Positions 24,770 to 38,738 of a stretch of 64,000 bases of DNA are shown here, one piece after another; position 1 is the stretch's first letter; each line of letters starts with the position of its first letter. A program made the position numbers and the translations under genes. This DNA is from Poecilobothrus nobilitatus (Eukaryota > Arthropoda > Insecta > Diptera > Dolichopodidae). The stretch spans positions 74,028,416 to 74,092,415 of the forward strand of contig OX352774.1 in assembly GCA_947095535.1 (NCBI GenBank), in the 5' to 3' direction. The notes under the pieces were generated by a model. That model was given only the letters and a program-made list of their open reading frames with translations, had not been told where the DNA came from and made no database searches.

Positions 24770-25222
24770 GTAGAGAAGATGTCACTGACAATATATCTTA
24801 AGTTACATTTTGCCAGATTTGTACATATAATTTTCTTAAGTCACGTCGTACACTGTCTATCCACCTTATACTTAAGTTTCCTCTTCCTCTACGTAGTATC
24901 GGGTAATGGTTGAAGTTTTGTTTTTCACACGACTTTCTGTCATTTGTATTAAATGGCCTGCCCATCTCAGCCTTTGTGAATTTATAAATTTCACAATATT
25001 TTTTTGATTAATTAAACTTTATTTCCTCATTACTACGTCTAATGTAACTTCCATCATTTAGTCTCCTTGGTCCAAAAATTTTTCTCATAATTTTTCTTTC
25101 GAAAATTTTCAGATCATTTTCATCTTTTTGCGTCATTGACCAAGTTTCGCATACATATTTCACTGTAGGTCTTATCACAGTTTTCTATACTCTAACTTTG
25201 AGGTTTCTAGTTCTCAAATGCT
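24770..25222 (-). pseudogene. Non-LTR retrotransposon reverse-transcriptase C terminus, broken
   Basis: Minus-strand translation across two frames gives hallmarks of the C-terminal part of insect non-LTR (LINE) polyproteins: a KTVIRPTVKYVCETWS segment, then KIFERKIMRKIFGP-like sequence, INSQRLRWAGHLIQM and GRGNLSIRWIDSVRRDL. In intact relatives these read approximately as ...LYGCETW...FERK.LR.IFGP...RLRWAGH..RM...GRPR.RW.D. There are stops (for example within KVRV*KTV) and at least one frameshift near 25010. It is a dead 5'-truncated fragment in the region upstream of the coiled-coil gene. The plus-strand ORF at 24653-24913 is its antisense shadow. Confidence 0.8.
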
Positions 25223-28200
25223 GAAGAGTAAATGTAATGATTTAAAAACCGATTTCTCCTTTGCATAAATTCTGAATTTCTAAACGAATTAATTATTAGA
25301 AGAAGATAGACCTGATTTGCGTATAATAGTCAGAAAAATGTTTTAATAAAGATGTCAATTTGTTTGAGTCTAATGACTATGTTAAGTTTAGAATTTAAAC
25401 TTAAGATTCATGATAATTTCCTATGAAATTAAGTTTTATTTAAAAAATTTACATTGACTTTTAGTTAAAAATTTTATTTTTATGTATTATAATTTTAAGG
25501 TTTTTTTTTTTTTCTTCCTTCATTAAACATAAGAAAATATAAATTATCATAGATCAGATTTTTCAAAATCATATACATACATATATTTGTTACAATCAAT
25601 CAATTTTTAATAAATAAGTGAAGTATATCTTCATTTGTCAGTAATTTTTTTTTAATCATAGATCATAAATTTAATACTATACGATAAGATTTGTTTAACT
25701 CGAAATTTAATTAGTGTTTGTTTTATTTTATTTTTATAACGAAGTATATAAGATATGATCATATCAATCATATGTCAATTTTCAATTAAGAGATGAAATT
25801 ATATAAAAAAAAATAAAAAAATTGTTTAAAATTGGTCATGTGTTTAATGTTGGTCATTTGTACGCATTGTTTCCCCGTTCATATAATAACAGTATATAAA
25901 ATGTATATAAAATTTAGATAAATTATGTAAATGTAAATATTTGAATTGCAACAATATTAATGATATACAGCGTATTTCAGCAGCAAGCATCATAATTTCA
26001 GCGTGTGCCATGATGTTAAAATATAAGGGAAATTGATCTGAAAAAGTGTGGTATATTTTTAACAGTTTCGTTTATAATGGCGCTCAAAGTTTTACGTACA
26101 GATGTGCTTTTACAAAATAATATAACTTAAGAAGTGTATAACTTAAAAAGTTGATTCAAGACTTTTTTAATAATTAAAAATATTATTATCGTTTTATCTA
26201 AGTTAAAAAAACAAACTGTTAATTTTAATAATTTTATATTTTTTTTTTTTCGAATAACAGTGGTTTTTTTAATATATTAATTTTATATTTATACATATAT
26301 TTATTTGTTTTTATATAAAAAATTTATATAAATATTCTTTTTATATTTGTTATGCGTATACTAAAATTTAATATGTTATTCTTTCAAACTTTAATTCTAT
26401 TTAATAGAATTACGAATCAACAAAAGAAAATATAAACGGACAGCCACATATTAACAAATTTATAGTAACCAATCAATTAAATTTATAGTTTCAAAAAACA
26501 AAAAAAAGAATTGACAGTAAATCCAATTTAAATTCCATGAACGAAAACGAAACAAAAAATGAAAAAAAAAATTTTTTTTATAAATGTTATAAGGAAGAGA
26601 TTATATTATGTATTATAGATCCATTAATATTATTAAAGATAAAGTTTCCATTAAATCAATATACATATTTTAATCTTTAAAATTTTTCAATTTTACTGTT
26701 TTCATTGAACTTTTAAATATATACCTTTAACATTACATTTAATATATTATTTTAAAACTTGAATAACACTATTGTTTTATAATAATATAAATAAAATTGA
26801 TCATGAGGATTATTTTAAATATACATTTCCTTCCTTATATAAAAAACAAAGTAATCTGACATTATGTAAATTATAATCTCTCTAACACTCTCATACAATA
26901 ATTAAATTATTTCCATTTTCTCAAAAGTTAATTATATGTATAGTCATTCATCAGTCATTCTTCATCCTTCTTTTCTCAAAGAACCTTCAATTAAATTTTA
27001 AGGTCAATTCTGAAGTTATTCTTATAGTACAAATAGAGGTAAACATAAAATAAAAATCATTTAACCATTTTTTTTTTTTTGCTTTTGTTTTTTTTTTTTC
27101 TTTTAAGTCCATTAACCTTCTCATTGTAATTTATATGGCTATAGATTTATACACGTAACACAATAATTTTAATATTGTTTTGTTTATGTTAAATAAACAT
27201 CAATAAATTCAGGTGTTTTTTTTTTTTTTTTTTTTTTTGTAAAAGTGAATTCATTGTATATTTTTTTTTTTTTTTCTTCTGTCATTTATCATAAAAACCG
27301 GCAGTTATGTGAGACAATAAATATAAAAAAAAAAAAATAATTATTATTATATTCAAACATTAAGTGAAATAATAAACATTGAATGAGAATAAACTATAAG
27401 AAATAAATGAAGACGCGACTATATTAAAATACCAATTAAACTAAAGTATACAATAAAGAAAATGAAAAGTAATTAAAAAAAAAATGTTAAAAGAATTCTT
27501 TCATTTTTCTTTTGTTTTATAACAGCACAATACAAATATAATAAATGTTAAAATCTACAAAAAAAAATTTTAAAAACCAATCTAAAGAATTAAAAAGAGA
27601 TCCTTCAAAAGTTGTTCAACTCATCATATCTCAGTTCTAAACACTTGAAATTTTTAATATTAAAACAAAACAAAACATAAAAAAAATAAATAAAATACAA
27701 AAATAAAACAAGAATAAGCACACCTTAGCATGTGATTAATTATAAAATACAATACTACATTTTAAATATAATATAACATACACTTCATAATATACTTCAT
27801 AAATATATCACATGTCATAATATATATATATATATATATATATCTATAATATTTACTTACGGTCAAAATGCAGTTAACAGATATGTTACCTGAATTTTTA
27901 ATTACCTTTATAAAAATTAAATGAAATAAAACAAATTGGAAATCACACTGGAAACCTAATACTTTTTTTGTATAGATATACACTTCTTACAGAAAAACAA
28001 AAACACATTACCACAAACAGATTGACACATCAAAAAAAATAAAATAAAATAAATATTTAGTTGCACAGGTTTAAAACTTAATATTTTTAAACTACATATA
28101 ATAAATTTAAAATATAAATATAAAACCCTGACACCTAAAAAAAAAAAATCTATTCTTTTTTTGATATTATATAAAACTTGAATCTGGCCTACGTAACACC

Positions 28201-28241
28201 CATTCAACAAAACATGTAAAATTAAACTTTTATTTAAACTG
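25223..28241. other. AT-rich spacer, no gene seen
   Basis: Homopolymers and a TA tract at 27820-27843. The stretch 25970-26110 is slightly richer in GC (GCAGCAAGCATCATAATTTC, then AGCGTGTGCCATGATG) but has no supported reading frame. Confidence 0.55.
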
Positions 28242-28458
28242 GAATTAATTATATTTTTTTTTTGATTTTGTGCATTTCCCTACCACATAAATGTAACAAG
28301 GAAATTACACAGCCTTTCCTGTTCAGGCGTGGCTGTACATCTCGTAAGGGGGAATTTCTCTTACCACGTGAATGGGATTCAACCCACACTCCCTCGGTAT
28401 TTACAGCGTATTTTATACGCTCTTACCCACTAGGCCACCGAAGCCCGAATTAATTATA
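28242..28458 (-). repeat. tRNA-derived SINE, family 1, copy 1, with target-site duplication
   Basis: The minus-strand head has an A-box-like GGTGGCCTAGTGGGTAAGAG, then GCGTATAAAATACGCTGTAA and a T-arm-like segment with GTGGGTT.GAATCCCA. The body contains CCCCCTTACGA and CAGCCACGCCTGAACAGG, and the tail ends in TTACATTTATGTGG plus T/A-rich sequence. A 12-bp target-site duplication GAATTAATTATA flanks it (28242-28253 and 28447-28458), so the element itself is 28254-28446. The ORF at 28262-28453 is only its antisense reading. Confidence 0.85.
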
Positions 28459-31400
28459 GAAAGTGAAAAACAAATTGAATGAATCCAACATTGTTTTTTA
28501 ATGGATTTTTACCAAATTTTACCATTATATAAAATCAATATTGGGAACAAAACAAACAATTTCAATTCTTAACCTATACAACATATATAATAATATCTTT
28601 TTTATTTATTTGATTCTATCAGCATTCTTTGTTTATATTTTGTAACCTCTTTTACACGATTTTAAATACATATCTAGAATTTATCAACCATGTAAATCAC
28701 AATATATAATATTATCTAAGTACATATCACAGATGTTAATATATATCTTTAAAATAAACTTCAAAAGATAGCTTTTTCATATTTTGTTTATACAGTTTTT
28801 AATTAAGTAAAAAAAAAAAAAAAATTAAACAAATAATTTGAAAATATTGAAATTGTAAACGATGCTTAATACCGGCATAAATACAAAATCAAATAGAAAT
28901 AAACAAAGGAACACAACAGGTTTATTGACAACATAAGATTTTGTTTTGGCTTTTACTTATACTTATATTTTAATTTTATATAGGTATACATATAAATAAT
29001 GTTTTTTTTTCTCTTACTCTTACTCTTCTAAACTCTAAAGTAATTATCTTAGCTTTATTTACATTTAATTATACATATTTACATATTTTAACTTAACTAT
29101 TCTCTTTTAAAAAATTAATATTTGATATTTCTTATTATTTTAATTTTTTTTTTTTTTTGACTCTCTATTTGCTCTTTCAGTTCACAAATTCTTATACTTA
29201 CTTAATACTATTGAATGGAATTTTAATCTTTAGTGTTGATGTATGTATGATTGTATGCATAATTAATTTTTATCAGTCAAACTTAGCATTTATTATCAAT
29301 AAATTTGACATATTTGGCATAATACTGAATTTTTTTTTTTTTGAAATTTAATTAATTAAGATCCCTTTTCTCCTATACACACAAAGAATAAATAATATGT
29401 TTTTGTACATTTTAACCGTTATTTTTAGCTTCCTTAAAGTCTTTAAATAGGTAACTGTTTTTGTTTATTTTTTTTTTAAGGTAATTTAATATACGTATAA
29501 TTTGTTTCTGTAATAAAATATTAAGTCTTAAATTTATTCTATTTAGGTATAGACATAATATATCTATTAATTTATATTGAATATTTTTTATTTGATTTTT
29601 ATCTTCATTTATTTTATATTAGTTATTATATGGAATATAATGGCAATATGTATATTAAAAAGATGTGTATTTATAACTGTGTTCTACAAAAAATTGTTGA
29701 AATATACTTTTAGACAAAATATTCTTTTACTTTATTTTCCTGCACCTTGGTGGAACGAACCTATTAAAAATCACCTGCTAAATTATTTTTAGAATTCTCT
29801 TGTGAACTTAAAATTGTGTTTAAATGTCAATAATTTAGTCTGACATAGTAATCTTTGATAATTATTAAAATACAATTTTTTTTTTTTTTTTGGGGAAAAC
29901 AAAAACATGAGTATACAATAACTTTTCAAACTCAATAATACCTTCTCTCACACAATTCGAACGTAACACAAGATAGATTGGAAGTGCTCATTTCCACATC
30001 AGTGGTTGCTAAAAACGTCTTATGAGAACCCTTTTATTCTGAGAACTATGAAAATGTGAAAGATGCATCTAATATGTTCCCCTCCATCAGTACTATTCCA
30101 TTCTACAATTTGCCATTACTCAATAAGAATCTTTTCAATTTCGTTGCCAAATTACTCTTGAACTATCTCTTGTTATCCTATTTTCCTTTATCACTTCCTC
30201 TCCTATTTAGTCAATCTATACACCAGCTTTATATAAAGGAATCCTTCCAATAGAATTTAGCTAGCGCATAAAACAAAAAGTTAAAATTATGTTTAATATT
30301 GGTAACACTATAACAAATTTTTTAATTCTCAATTCTAGAACGGTTGATATTAAATTTTAAAGTTTAGCACGAGACAAATTCCCTAAAGTGATTATACAAG
30401 AGACAAACCACAAAAAAAAAAAAAAAAAAAAAAAGCACCAACAATTTTTTATTTAGAAGCGTGGTAAATCATTGCGTTAACATTTTAAGCGATAAGTAAA
30501 TGCAGACAGGTAAAAAAAACATGAAAAAAAAAACACAACAGAAAAATATAAAAACATTAAAAAAAAAATCATTCTTTTGCTTTTTTTTTTCCTTTCTTTC
30601 TTCATTTCTTATTGATAGCAATTTCAATCCAAGGTGATTTTATAATTTTCAATTTATTAAGTCAGTCTTAAATAAAATCTTGTATTAATCGGTTGGTTTC
30701 GTCATTCGTGCCAAAAACGAATTGAATTATTTTTTTTTATTTTAGTTTTTTTTTTTGTTTTTTTTTGTGTCCCCGCAAAGTATAAAGTAAAGCGTTTTAA
30801 GATACATATTTCCATAACAATATAATTATTTATAAAAAAAAATTAATAAATAAAAAAAAATGTTCAGTATTTTTAATTAGTTTAAATATATACATAAATA
30901 CATATATAAATATAAATACATGTTTACCATAAATTTGTATATTATTTAAATTATTCAGGTCATTTTAAAAATTTTTTTTAAAATTCTGAAACAAACAGAA
31001 TAATTATATAAATAGTAATAGAAGAAAAAAGATTTCATTTTTGACGTGTCGCGGTTGTCACCACAAAAGAACAATTCTTTGACAAAAAGAATATAAAGCA
31101 AAGATTTGTTTTTGCAATAATAATACAAATGTACCTCTTTCACCTCTATTTCTTTTTTAACCAAAAACTTTAAAAAACAAAAAAAAAAAATTTTTTTAAA
31201 TAATACGCATATTTTTTTGTGTTTTTTGTTTTGTTTTATTTTTTTAGTCTGATTATACCGTTAAACGCACTTTTTATGTAAGTTGTGTATATTATTTACG
31301 TTATTTTTTTCTTTCTTTTTTTTTATCTATAGTATAATATTCATTTCAATTACAATTGAGTGGGATTATGTGTAAAAATTTATTTATAAAGTAACTAATA

Positions 31401-32186
31401 GTTAAATAATAATATTAGTTACAAAAATTATTTTTTTTTAATGCAATTCTTGAATAGGTACAAAAAAAAAAAAAAAAAAACAAAAAAAAATATTTTAAAA
31501 ATAATAATAAAAAAAAAATTTACATTTTGAAATGAATGTGCATAAATAAAAAAAAATATACGTGCCTATAATTTATCATATACATATAGTGTAATTTAAT
31601 ATAAATAATAATAAATAAATATATATATTTACATAAAATTATCATAAAGTATATTTATGTATAATAAAATAGTTAATAATAATACGTACATTAAAAAAAA
31701 AAATACTGTGGTTTTAAAATTGAATAAAAAATTATGAAAATTTATAGAATTCCTATATTATTTACAGTTATTTACATAAGAATATAGTTCAATATACACG
31801 AATATATATGTATGTACTTATAAAACTAATATTAGGATAATAAATTATTTATTCACTTAATGATTTTCGTTTTTTTCTTTCTCATTTTTTTTTATTTATT
31901 AGCAAGGTAAACATTTCATTAGCATATAAAAAAGAAAGAAAAACATTTTTTTCATTTCTCAAAACAAAAATAAAAAAAAAACCATTTTAAAAAAAGAACA
32001 ATGACTTGAAAATTTAGAATATTTTTATTAATCGTTATTATGGCGTACAATTTTGTTTTATATTTATAAAATAGATATAGAATATAATTTAATTGATTTG
32101 ATGAAAGAATTTAACTTTAATAAAATATTCAGTATCTATAAACTTGAGTTAAAAACATTTGAATATAATTTTTTTCAGAGAAAATC
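28459..32186. other. AT-rich spacer, no gene seen
   Basis: Mostly homopolymer-rich DNA. The part from 30000 to 30250 is richer in GC and could hold an old element remnant, but no protein family is recognisable on either strand. A 33-bp splice-bounded stretch near 31131-31163 (-) is too short to call. Confidence 0.5.
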
Positions 32187-32270
32187 CGCCTTACGACAAG
32201 TACAGCCACGTCTGAAAAGGAAAGGCTGTGTAATTTCCTTGTTACATTTATGTGACAGGGAAATGCACTC
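32187..32270 (+). repeat. SINE family 1, copy 2, 5'-truncated
   Basis: It begins within the body (CGCCTTACGACAAGTACAGC) and runs to the tail GTTACATTTATGTGACAGGG followed by an A-rich stretch. The tRNA-like head is absent. Same family as 28254-28446; it lies about 365 bp upstream of a full copy. Confidence 0.8.
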
Positions 32271-32634
32271 AAAAATAAAAAAAAAATGTTTTAACATTGT
32301 TAGAATAGAAATCGCCATTGTTAGAGGTTAGAGCTATAAAATAAAGTATTTTCACAGAATGATTTAAAATAAATTTCCTTTAATATTTTTAAATTTTATT
32401 GTATTATTTTAAAAACAATGAATTTGTGTAGGAGGTTCTGACCCAACATACTCGTCTTGCTTTAAGTACCGTTTTGAACGATGCCTTGCACAGGATGTCA
32501 AAAGTTTTTGTGACAATCCAATGCTATGTAGACGCTTTGTTGTCATTTAAAAAAAAAAAAAAATATTCCAAAATAACCAATGTCTCTCAAATTTTACTTT
32601 GATGTTCTAATAATCTTATATTTCAAATTAAAAG

Positions 32635-32830
32635 AGCGGCCTCGATGGCCTAGTGGGTAAGAGCGTATAAAATTCGCTGTAAACACCGAGGGAGTGTGGG
32701 TTCGAATCCCACACACGTCGTAAGAGTTATTCCCCCTTACGACATGTACAGCCACGCCTGAACAGGAAAGGCTGTGTAATTTCCTGTCGACATTTATATG
32801 GCAGAAAAATACAATGAAAAAAAAAAAATT
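32635..32830 (+). repeat. SINE family 1, copy 3, full length
   Basis: The head GCGGCCTCGATGGCCTAGTG is followed by an intact B-box/T-arm GTGGGTTCGAATCCCAC, the conserved body (CCCCCTTACGACATGTACAG, CCACGCCTGAACAGGAAAGG) and the tail CGACATTTATATGGCAG with an A-rich run. It has the best-preserved RNA polymerase III promoter of the family here. No clear target-site duplication was found. Confidence 0.85.
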
Positions 32831-32919
32831 TTAAAAAAAACACAAGAAATTACAAATTTTACAATTTTATTTAATATTTTTTCGATTTTTTTTTATGTTT
32901 AATAATAACCCATAATACT

Positions 32920-33430
32920 GACGGGCCTAACAAAAATAGAAAATAGTTCAACTTTAGTGTCGCTTTGTACTTCTTATTGTTTTAGATTTAGATATCATTT
33001 AAAAACATATATTTTACTTAAGTATCAAAGCGACACGAGTTTTAAATCATCACCTCAATTTTTATAAATAGACAAACAGAGAAAGTCTTTGAAAGTAAAG
33101 CTCTGCCCTAAAAAATAAATTTTTCTGGATATTTTTCTAAAAAAATGTAAAAAAAATTTAGCTTTTATATAAAAAGCTGAAAGAATACCCTATGGTTTAG
33201 ACTGAAAAGATATTAAGCAGAATCTGATATACATATTTACCATTTTTAAAATTAAGCTTTTTTCAACTTTGAGGGACGGTCATTCATTTTTCAATGAATC
33301 TATCTATGATTTCCATTGTTCTATCTTAAACAGTGTAGAAATTTTGTAAACAGACGAACGAAATGACAGAATGAAACAAATTAGTAAATTTTTTAAAAAA
33401 AATTTTACAAAATGTGTTAAAAAAAAGCAT
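32920..33430 (+). repeat. Dispersed repeat family X, copy with 3' end
   Basis: It shares AAGCAGAA..TG.TATACATAT, AAGCTTTTTTCAACTTTGAG and the terminal block TTTTGTAAACAGACGAACG then ACAGAATGAAAC with 45400-45660. The last 40 bp (GTAAATTTTTT...AAAATTTTAC) can form a hairpin. Confidence 0.5.
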
Positions 33431-35747
33431 TTATTAGGACCATATTATTAAAATTTTAATGAAAGATTAATAAAGCTTTCCGGTAATATTGCAAGTTTTA
33501 TCTCATCTATTTTAAATAGAATTCTTTATAATTTCTTAACCATGTTAAAAATTTTAACAAATTTAAATAAAACTATTTATATAATATACATATATTTAAC
33601 ACTTTAAATGCGAATCACATTTTAAATATTTGCAAATTGATTAAATAAATTTTAAATTTAGTAAAATTCCTACAAAACAAAAATTTATATACTAAAGATA
33701 TATTTTTGAATACTTTGTAAGAATTTTTAATTAGAAATGACTAATAAATTTGAAAAAAAATTATTTTAGGAGAAAAATCCATAAGAGAAAAGATAATATT
33801 TTGCGGATTTTTATCATTATTTAAAACAAAAAAAAATAAAAATAGAATGACATTTAAAATAATTTTAATGATCACAAAACAAAATTTTTTATTTTATTTG
33901 GATATCTAAAAATTAAGTTTTATACTAATTATATTAATTAGTGTGCATATACTTATCCAATATAAAAGAAACAAAACTAAAAAAATGAATTAAACAGTTC
34001 AAGGTCAATAAAGGTCAAATAAATTATGAATATATAATGAATTAGTTTTTGATTCTTTATTTATTAAATTTTTTTTTTACCATTAGTTAATTTTTTTATT
34101 ATTTCAAAATTAATTATTTATTTTATTGTTATAATTCTAAAATATTCAAACAAAATTCTATGTAAAAATAATATATTAAATATTGTAAAAAAATATATAT
34201 ATATGTATATATTTTTTAGTTGGAGAAAAAGAAATAAAATAAAAGAAAAAAGAAGGAAGAAGAAACAAAAATAACAAACAATTCAACTAAATAAAAGTCA
34301 TATAATAAAAAAAAAAAAAGAAAAAAAAAAACAAGAAAAAAATTGGAATATGACATAAAAAAAAAAAAATTGAAAATAAAAAAAAAGTGTTAAAAAAAAT
34401 GAATGTTGAATATTTTTACTCAGAAGAGCTTTAAGAAAAAAATCAAGTTGCATTTAAAGAAAAAACAAAAAACAAAACACAATTTAATAACATCATTCGT
34501 TTTTTTTAGTTGGAATTAAACTTAGCATCTTAAGATTGTGCTTTATTTTATTAATAAATACAACTAACATAATAATAATTAGTTAGTTATTCAAGTTTAA
34601 CTTTTTTCACATGAAATCTTTTGTTTTAAAAATTAATAAAAAAAAAAAATAAATAAAACTTGAAAAAAAAAAAATTAAAAGGAATTATTTTAGTTTTGAT
34701 GAATAAATCAAAAGTTGCAAAGACAAACACAATTAATTAACGTCAAATACTTCATAATTTATCAAGAAAAAATAAAATAACTAAAAAATAACTTAAAATA
34801 ACATAAAATAAAAAAAAAAAAAACTTAAGATACAAAATAGAAACAAATTGTTACTAAGTAAGAAAAACATTTAATTTAGGATTTATAAGAAGAAGAAGAA
34901 AAAAGAAGATATCGAGAACTATAAACAAAAGCTTTTTATTTTTTTTTTTTTTTTTTTTTTATTATCAAAGGTAAGTTATTGTATTATTATTTAAATATTA
35001 ACACAGTTACTATTTATTTATTTTTTTTTTTGTTTTTAAATTAAAAACATATACTGAGTGTAATTGTTTCATCTTGTGTGGTTTAACCTTATTTAGCAAT
35101 GCAATAAGAATGAAAACCTTTATATATAAGAATTTAAATATTATTTTCAACAAGTAATTCAAAAAAACAAACATACGTTTTTTTTTTTTTTTTTTTTTTG
35201 AACTAGTGACTTACTTTTAAAGATACTATATAGTTATAGATACTGATATAGATACTCTAATATAGTTATGATACTCTAACATTGATAAGCTTTAAGATAA
35301 ATTTTAGAATATTCATGATATTTATATTGGAATTAACTATTACGTAATTATTTAACTTTTATGAAAATTATAAACCATAACTTAAAGTCTAAACGATAAT
35401 TAATTTAAAAAAAAAAAATATTGGCTAACAATGAATAAAATCTAAAGATTACAACAACCTACAATAATTAATGTATAAATTATCAAGTAATTTGAAATTT
35501 ATTATCAATTTTACAAGATTGGATATTGTGCAATCATACTGCAAAAAAAAAGAAGTTTAATTTTTTTTATTTAAAATCTTAATTTATTTTAGAGTAATTT
35601 AAAAGTATGTTAACACCTACATAATATATAATTGCCAAGTAGTTTAGAACTTTCAAATGACTATTTAAAAATATATTTAACAACCTTACAATTACTTTTA
35701 TTATTTTAAGTTTTTTTTTATTATTCTTAATATCTAACCAATTACTA

Positions 35748-35778
<31 letters not shown>

Positions 35779-37845
35779 ACTTTCATATTCGAAAAGAGGT
35801 TAAAGAACGCTTCTTTTATTTTTTTTTTTTGGCTAGAACCATATTGGTATATATGAATATTTTTTTTTTTATCTTACTTTTACTTTATACTGCTGTTCGC
35901 ACCATTTAAAATTTTTTAATTAATTTTTATTTTAATTTTTTTTTTGTACCTATTATTTTAATTGGCACTTGATTGTTAAATTTTGTTTTGTTTTGAATTG
36001 CTTTTAAATTCTATTAAAAGAAAATTTTTTTTCTTCAAATTTAAAGTGTAAGAAATTTTAAATTTATAATAAACTTAATTTAAATTAAACTCAAACTTTT
36101 ATTTTGCCTAAAATTGTTTAAAAATTCTATTTTGCATGACCATAGAACCAACCATAGAACTTTATTAAACTGAAAAATCTTTAATTTTTCAAAAAGCTTA
36201 ACGTTAGAATCTTAAAAGTAGAATCACGAGGGAGGGAATCTTGTTATTTTTATTGTTAAATTTTCTTAAGCTTTAAGCTTTTTTATTACAATTTTGACCC
36301 TTTATTTAAGACAACGAAAATCAGGTTCTTTGTATTGTTAAAGATTAAATAGAAAGTAAGTGAAGTCGAGACAAAAAATTGTTACTGAAGAAATGTTCAT
36401 TTTTTTTTTTTAATTTTTCGGCATAACAAATCTCAAATTTTAAAAAATTATTAATATAATAACCGTTTTATGATTAAATCCACCGCCGGGATAGTCAGGT
36501 GAAAAAAATTGACCCTTAAGAGAGACTATTTTTAAAGTTTTTCAGGATAAGAAGTAGTAAAAACTTTACAAAAAATGTTATCATAATAATTCATATACTT
36601 TTGCTAACATAAAAAAAATTGATTACTCCATGATTTTCACAAGCGATAGTATTCTATTATATGATATGTATAAAACTTTTTAATTACCGAAAATTATTTT
36701 AAAGCAAAAAATATTATCTTAAAACAACTAACAAGTACTACTTTTTCGATACTACTCTTACTTAGAAAAAGTCAAAATGATTTTATTTTAAGAATTTTAA
36801 AACTATCTATAAAAAATTTCTTCCTCAAAACAAAATTTCAAATATAAAATTATTTAAAACAAAATATAAAATTCATAATTGAATATTTGTTGATAAATAT
36901 ACAACATATTTTTCTGTTTTTAATGTTAAATACCTTAAGCATAAAATACGAAAACAAGAATTAATAAATTAAATCAGATAAAAATATGACAAAAAAAAAA
37001 CCAAATGTAATAACACAAATTACTATCCATTAAACTTGACACCATTATCAAAGAACTTTTATTTACATGAATTTCAGTTTTTTATTAAAGGAAAAATAAA
37101 CCATTCGCCGGAAGGAAGTTGTTTATCAACAATAAATTCTTTTCTATTTCAACTTTTGCTTTTTATATTCTTCTTTTTATTATCACGTACATAATAATAT
37201 TTTTAAAAATCATACTAGAAGTATGTACATACTACTACTAGATGCTATATTCATGTATTTATATAACTTAAAATTAAATAATTATAAGTATGTATACATA
37301 TATAGTTTAAATGTATACACATAAGTTACGAAATAAAAAAAAAAAAACTACTAATAAATAAATCCGTAAAAGAACTTCAACAAGTTTGAGTCTACAACTC
37401 TCTTATAATTTATTACCAACCATTAAAAAGCAAAATTGCACAACTTAAAAAAAAAAAATTCGTAAATACTTCATTATAATTTACAAGCATTATTGAAACA
37501 TAATAACATTAAAGTCATCAATTGTTTATTTAAATTATGTACTTTGTTTTTACATAATTTTATGTGCACTTTTATTATAACAATTGTTTCCATTTTTTTT
37601 TTTTTTTTTTATAACTATACTCCCACTTCACCTATACCAATATTTTTCTTTTCAATCATTTATTACCCACATTGACTAAAAAAAAATAACCTTAGCTTGC
37701 ATTGCAAAAGTAATTAAACACAGTTTTTTTTTGAATCGTTTAAATCTTTAGAATAGGAGTTTAAATATTTTAAAAAAATAATTTTATCTAAATAGATTAA
37801 TTGTAGATTTGGAGTTAGAATGAAAACTATAGATATAGAAAAATA
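33431..37845. other. AT-rich spacer, no gene seen
   Basis: Long A-rich (34200-34480, 34630-34830) and T-rich runs. ORFs in this stretch are low-complexity and not supported. The segment 36225-36560 is less AT-rich but yields no recognisable product. Confidence 0.55.
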
Positions 37846-38738
37846 CAGCGGTGACTTAATGGCAAGTACCATAATGTAAATTATCATTATGTCACTTTCA
37901 AAAAGACTTAAAGTCAATTGAATTTAAGTCATTTCCAAAAAAATGACAAAAGAGTAAATTACGTTATGAGAATTTTGTTTTGACATTATGTCTACTAAAT
38001 TAAAAACAGAAAATGACATAACAACAATATATTTATTCCAAAATGAAAAAAATTCGGGAACATATCGATATCTCGGTTTTGAAAATCTCGTGAATCTAAA
38101 ATCACGACCTCACAAATATTCTGAAAAAACGAATGCTCTGATTTTGAATACAAATCTAAAATCGCCCTAATTATAGACAACTTCCTTCTAGCAAAAAAAA
38201 AAACTTTAGATAAAAATAAGATTTTTTAGAAATAAATAAGATTTTTTGAAAAAAAAATAAGATTTTTGAATAAATAACACAACGTTACGCTACCTGTAAT
38301 TTATATTATATTTTAATCCATTAATATTTAAAAAATCAACAACAGGACTAAATATCGAAAAAATTTAAAAAAAACGTCTAAAAATAAAATTGAGTTTTGA
38401 GTTAGAGAAACAACCTGTACTTCGAACACATTTCAAAAATAACAATTTGTAGCAGTAAAGCTCATTTTTATTGTTTTTTTGGGATCACCTACCATTTATC
38501 AAAAAAATAATCACATTTTTTCAGTTTTAATAACATCTTGGCTTTATGTCATTGACCTTTGCCTTTGTGTCCATTTGCACTTTTTACGTAAAACGACATA
38601 AAGTTAATTGATGTTATGTCGCTTTAAAAAATTGATTTTATGTCACTTTTTCATAGGCTGAATTGATTTTATATTGTTTTGAAAGTGAGATAATGGTAAA
38701 TGGCGTTATGGCACTTGCCATTAAGACATCCTCCCCTA
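37846..38738. mobile_element. Terminal-inverted-repeat DNA element, about 893 bp, non-coding
   Basis: The left end GGTGACTTAATGGCAAGTAC, then CATAATG..AATTATCATTATGTCACTTTC, matches the reverse complement of the right end (GATGTCTTAATGGCAAGTGC, then CATAACG..ATTTACCATTATCTCACTTTC) over about 60 bp with few differences. Further inside, TTATGTC and GACATAA motifs recur in both halves. There is no transposase; ORFs at 37988-38180 are short and antisense to each other. The superfamily is not assigned. A short triplicate AAATAAGATTTTTT lies at 38210-38270. Confidence 0.75.

Noticed and set aside
28254..28446. Functional tRNA gene
   Set aside because: The tRNA-like head lacks a paired acceptor stem and continues into a SINE body with a poly(A) tail and target-site duplication.
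28262..28453. 63-residue ORF on the plus strand
   Set aside because: It lies entirely in a SINE, antisense to it.
31131..31163. 33-bp splice-bounded stretch (-), FLVKKEIEVKE
   Set aside because: Splice-like borders of this quality occur by chance in such AT-rich DNA, and no neighbouring exon fits it in phase.
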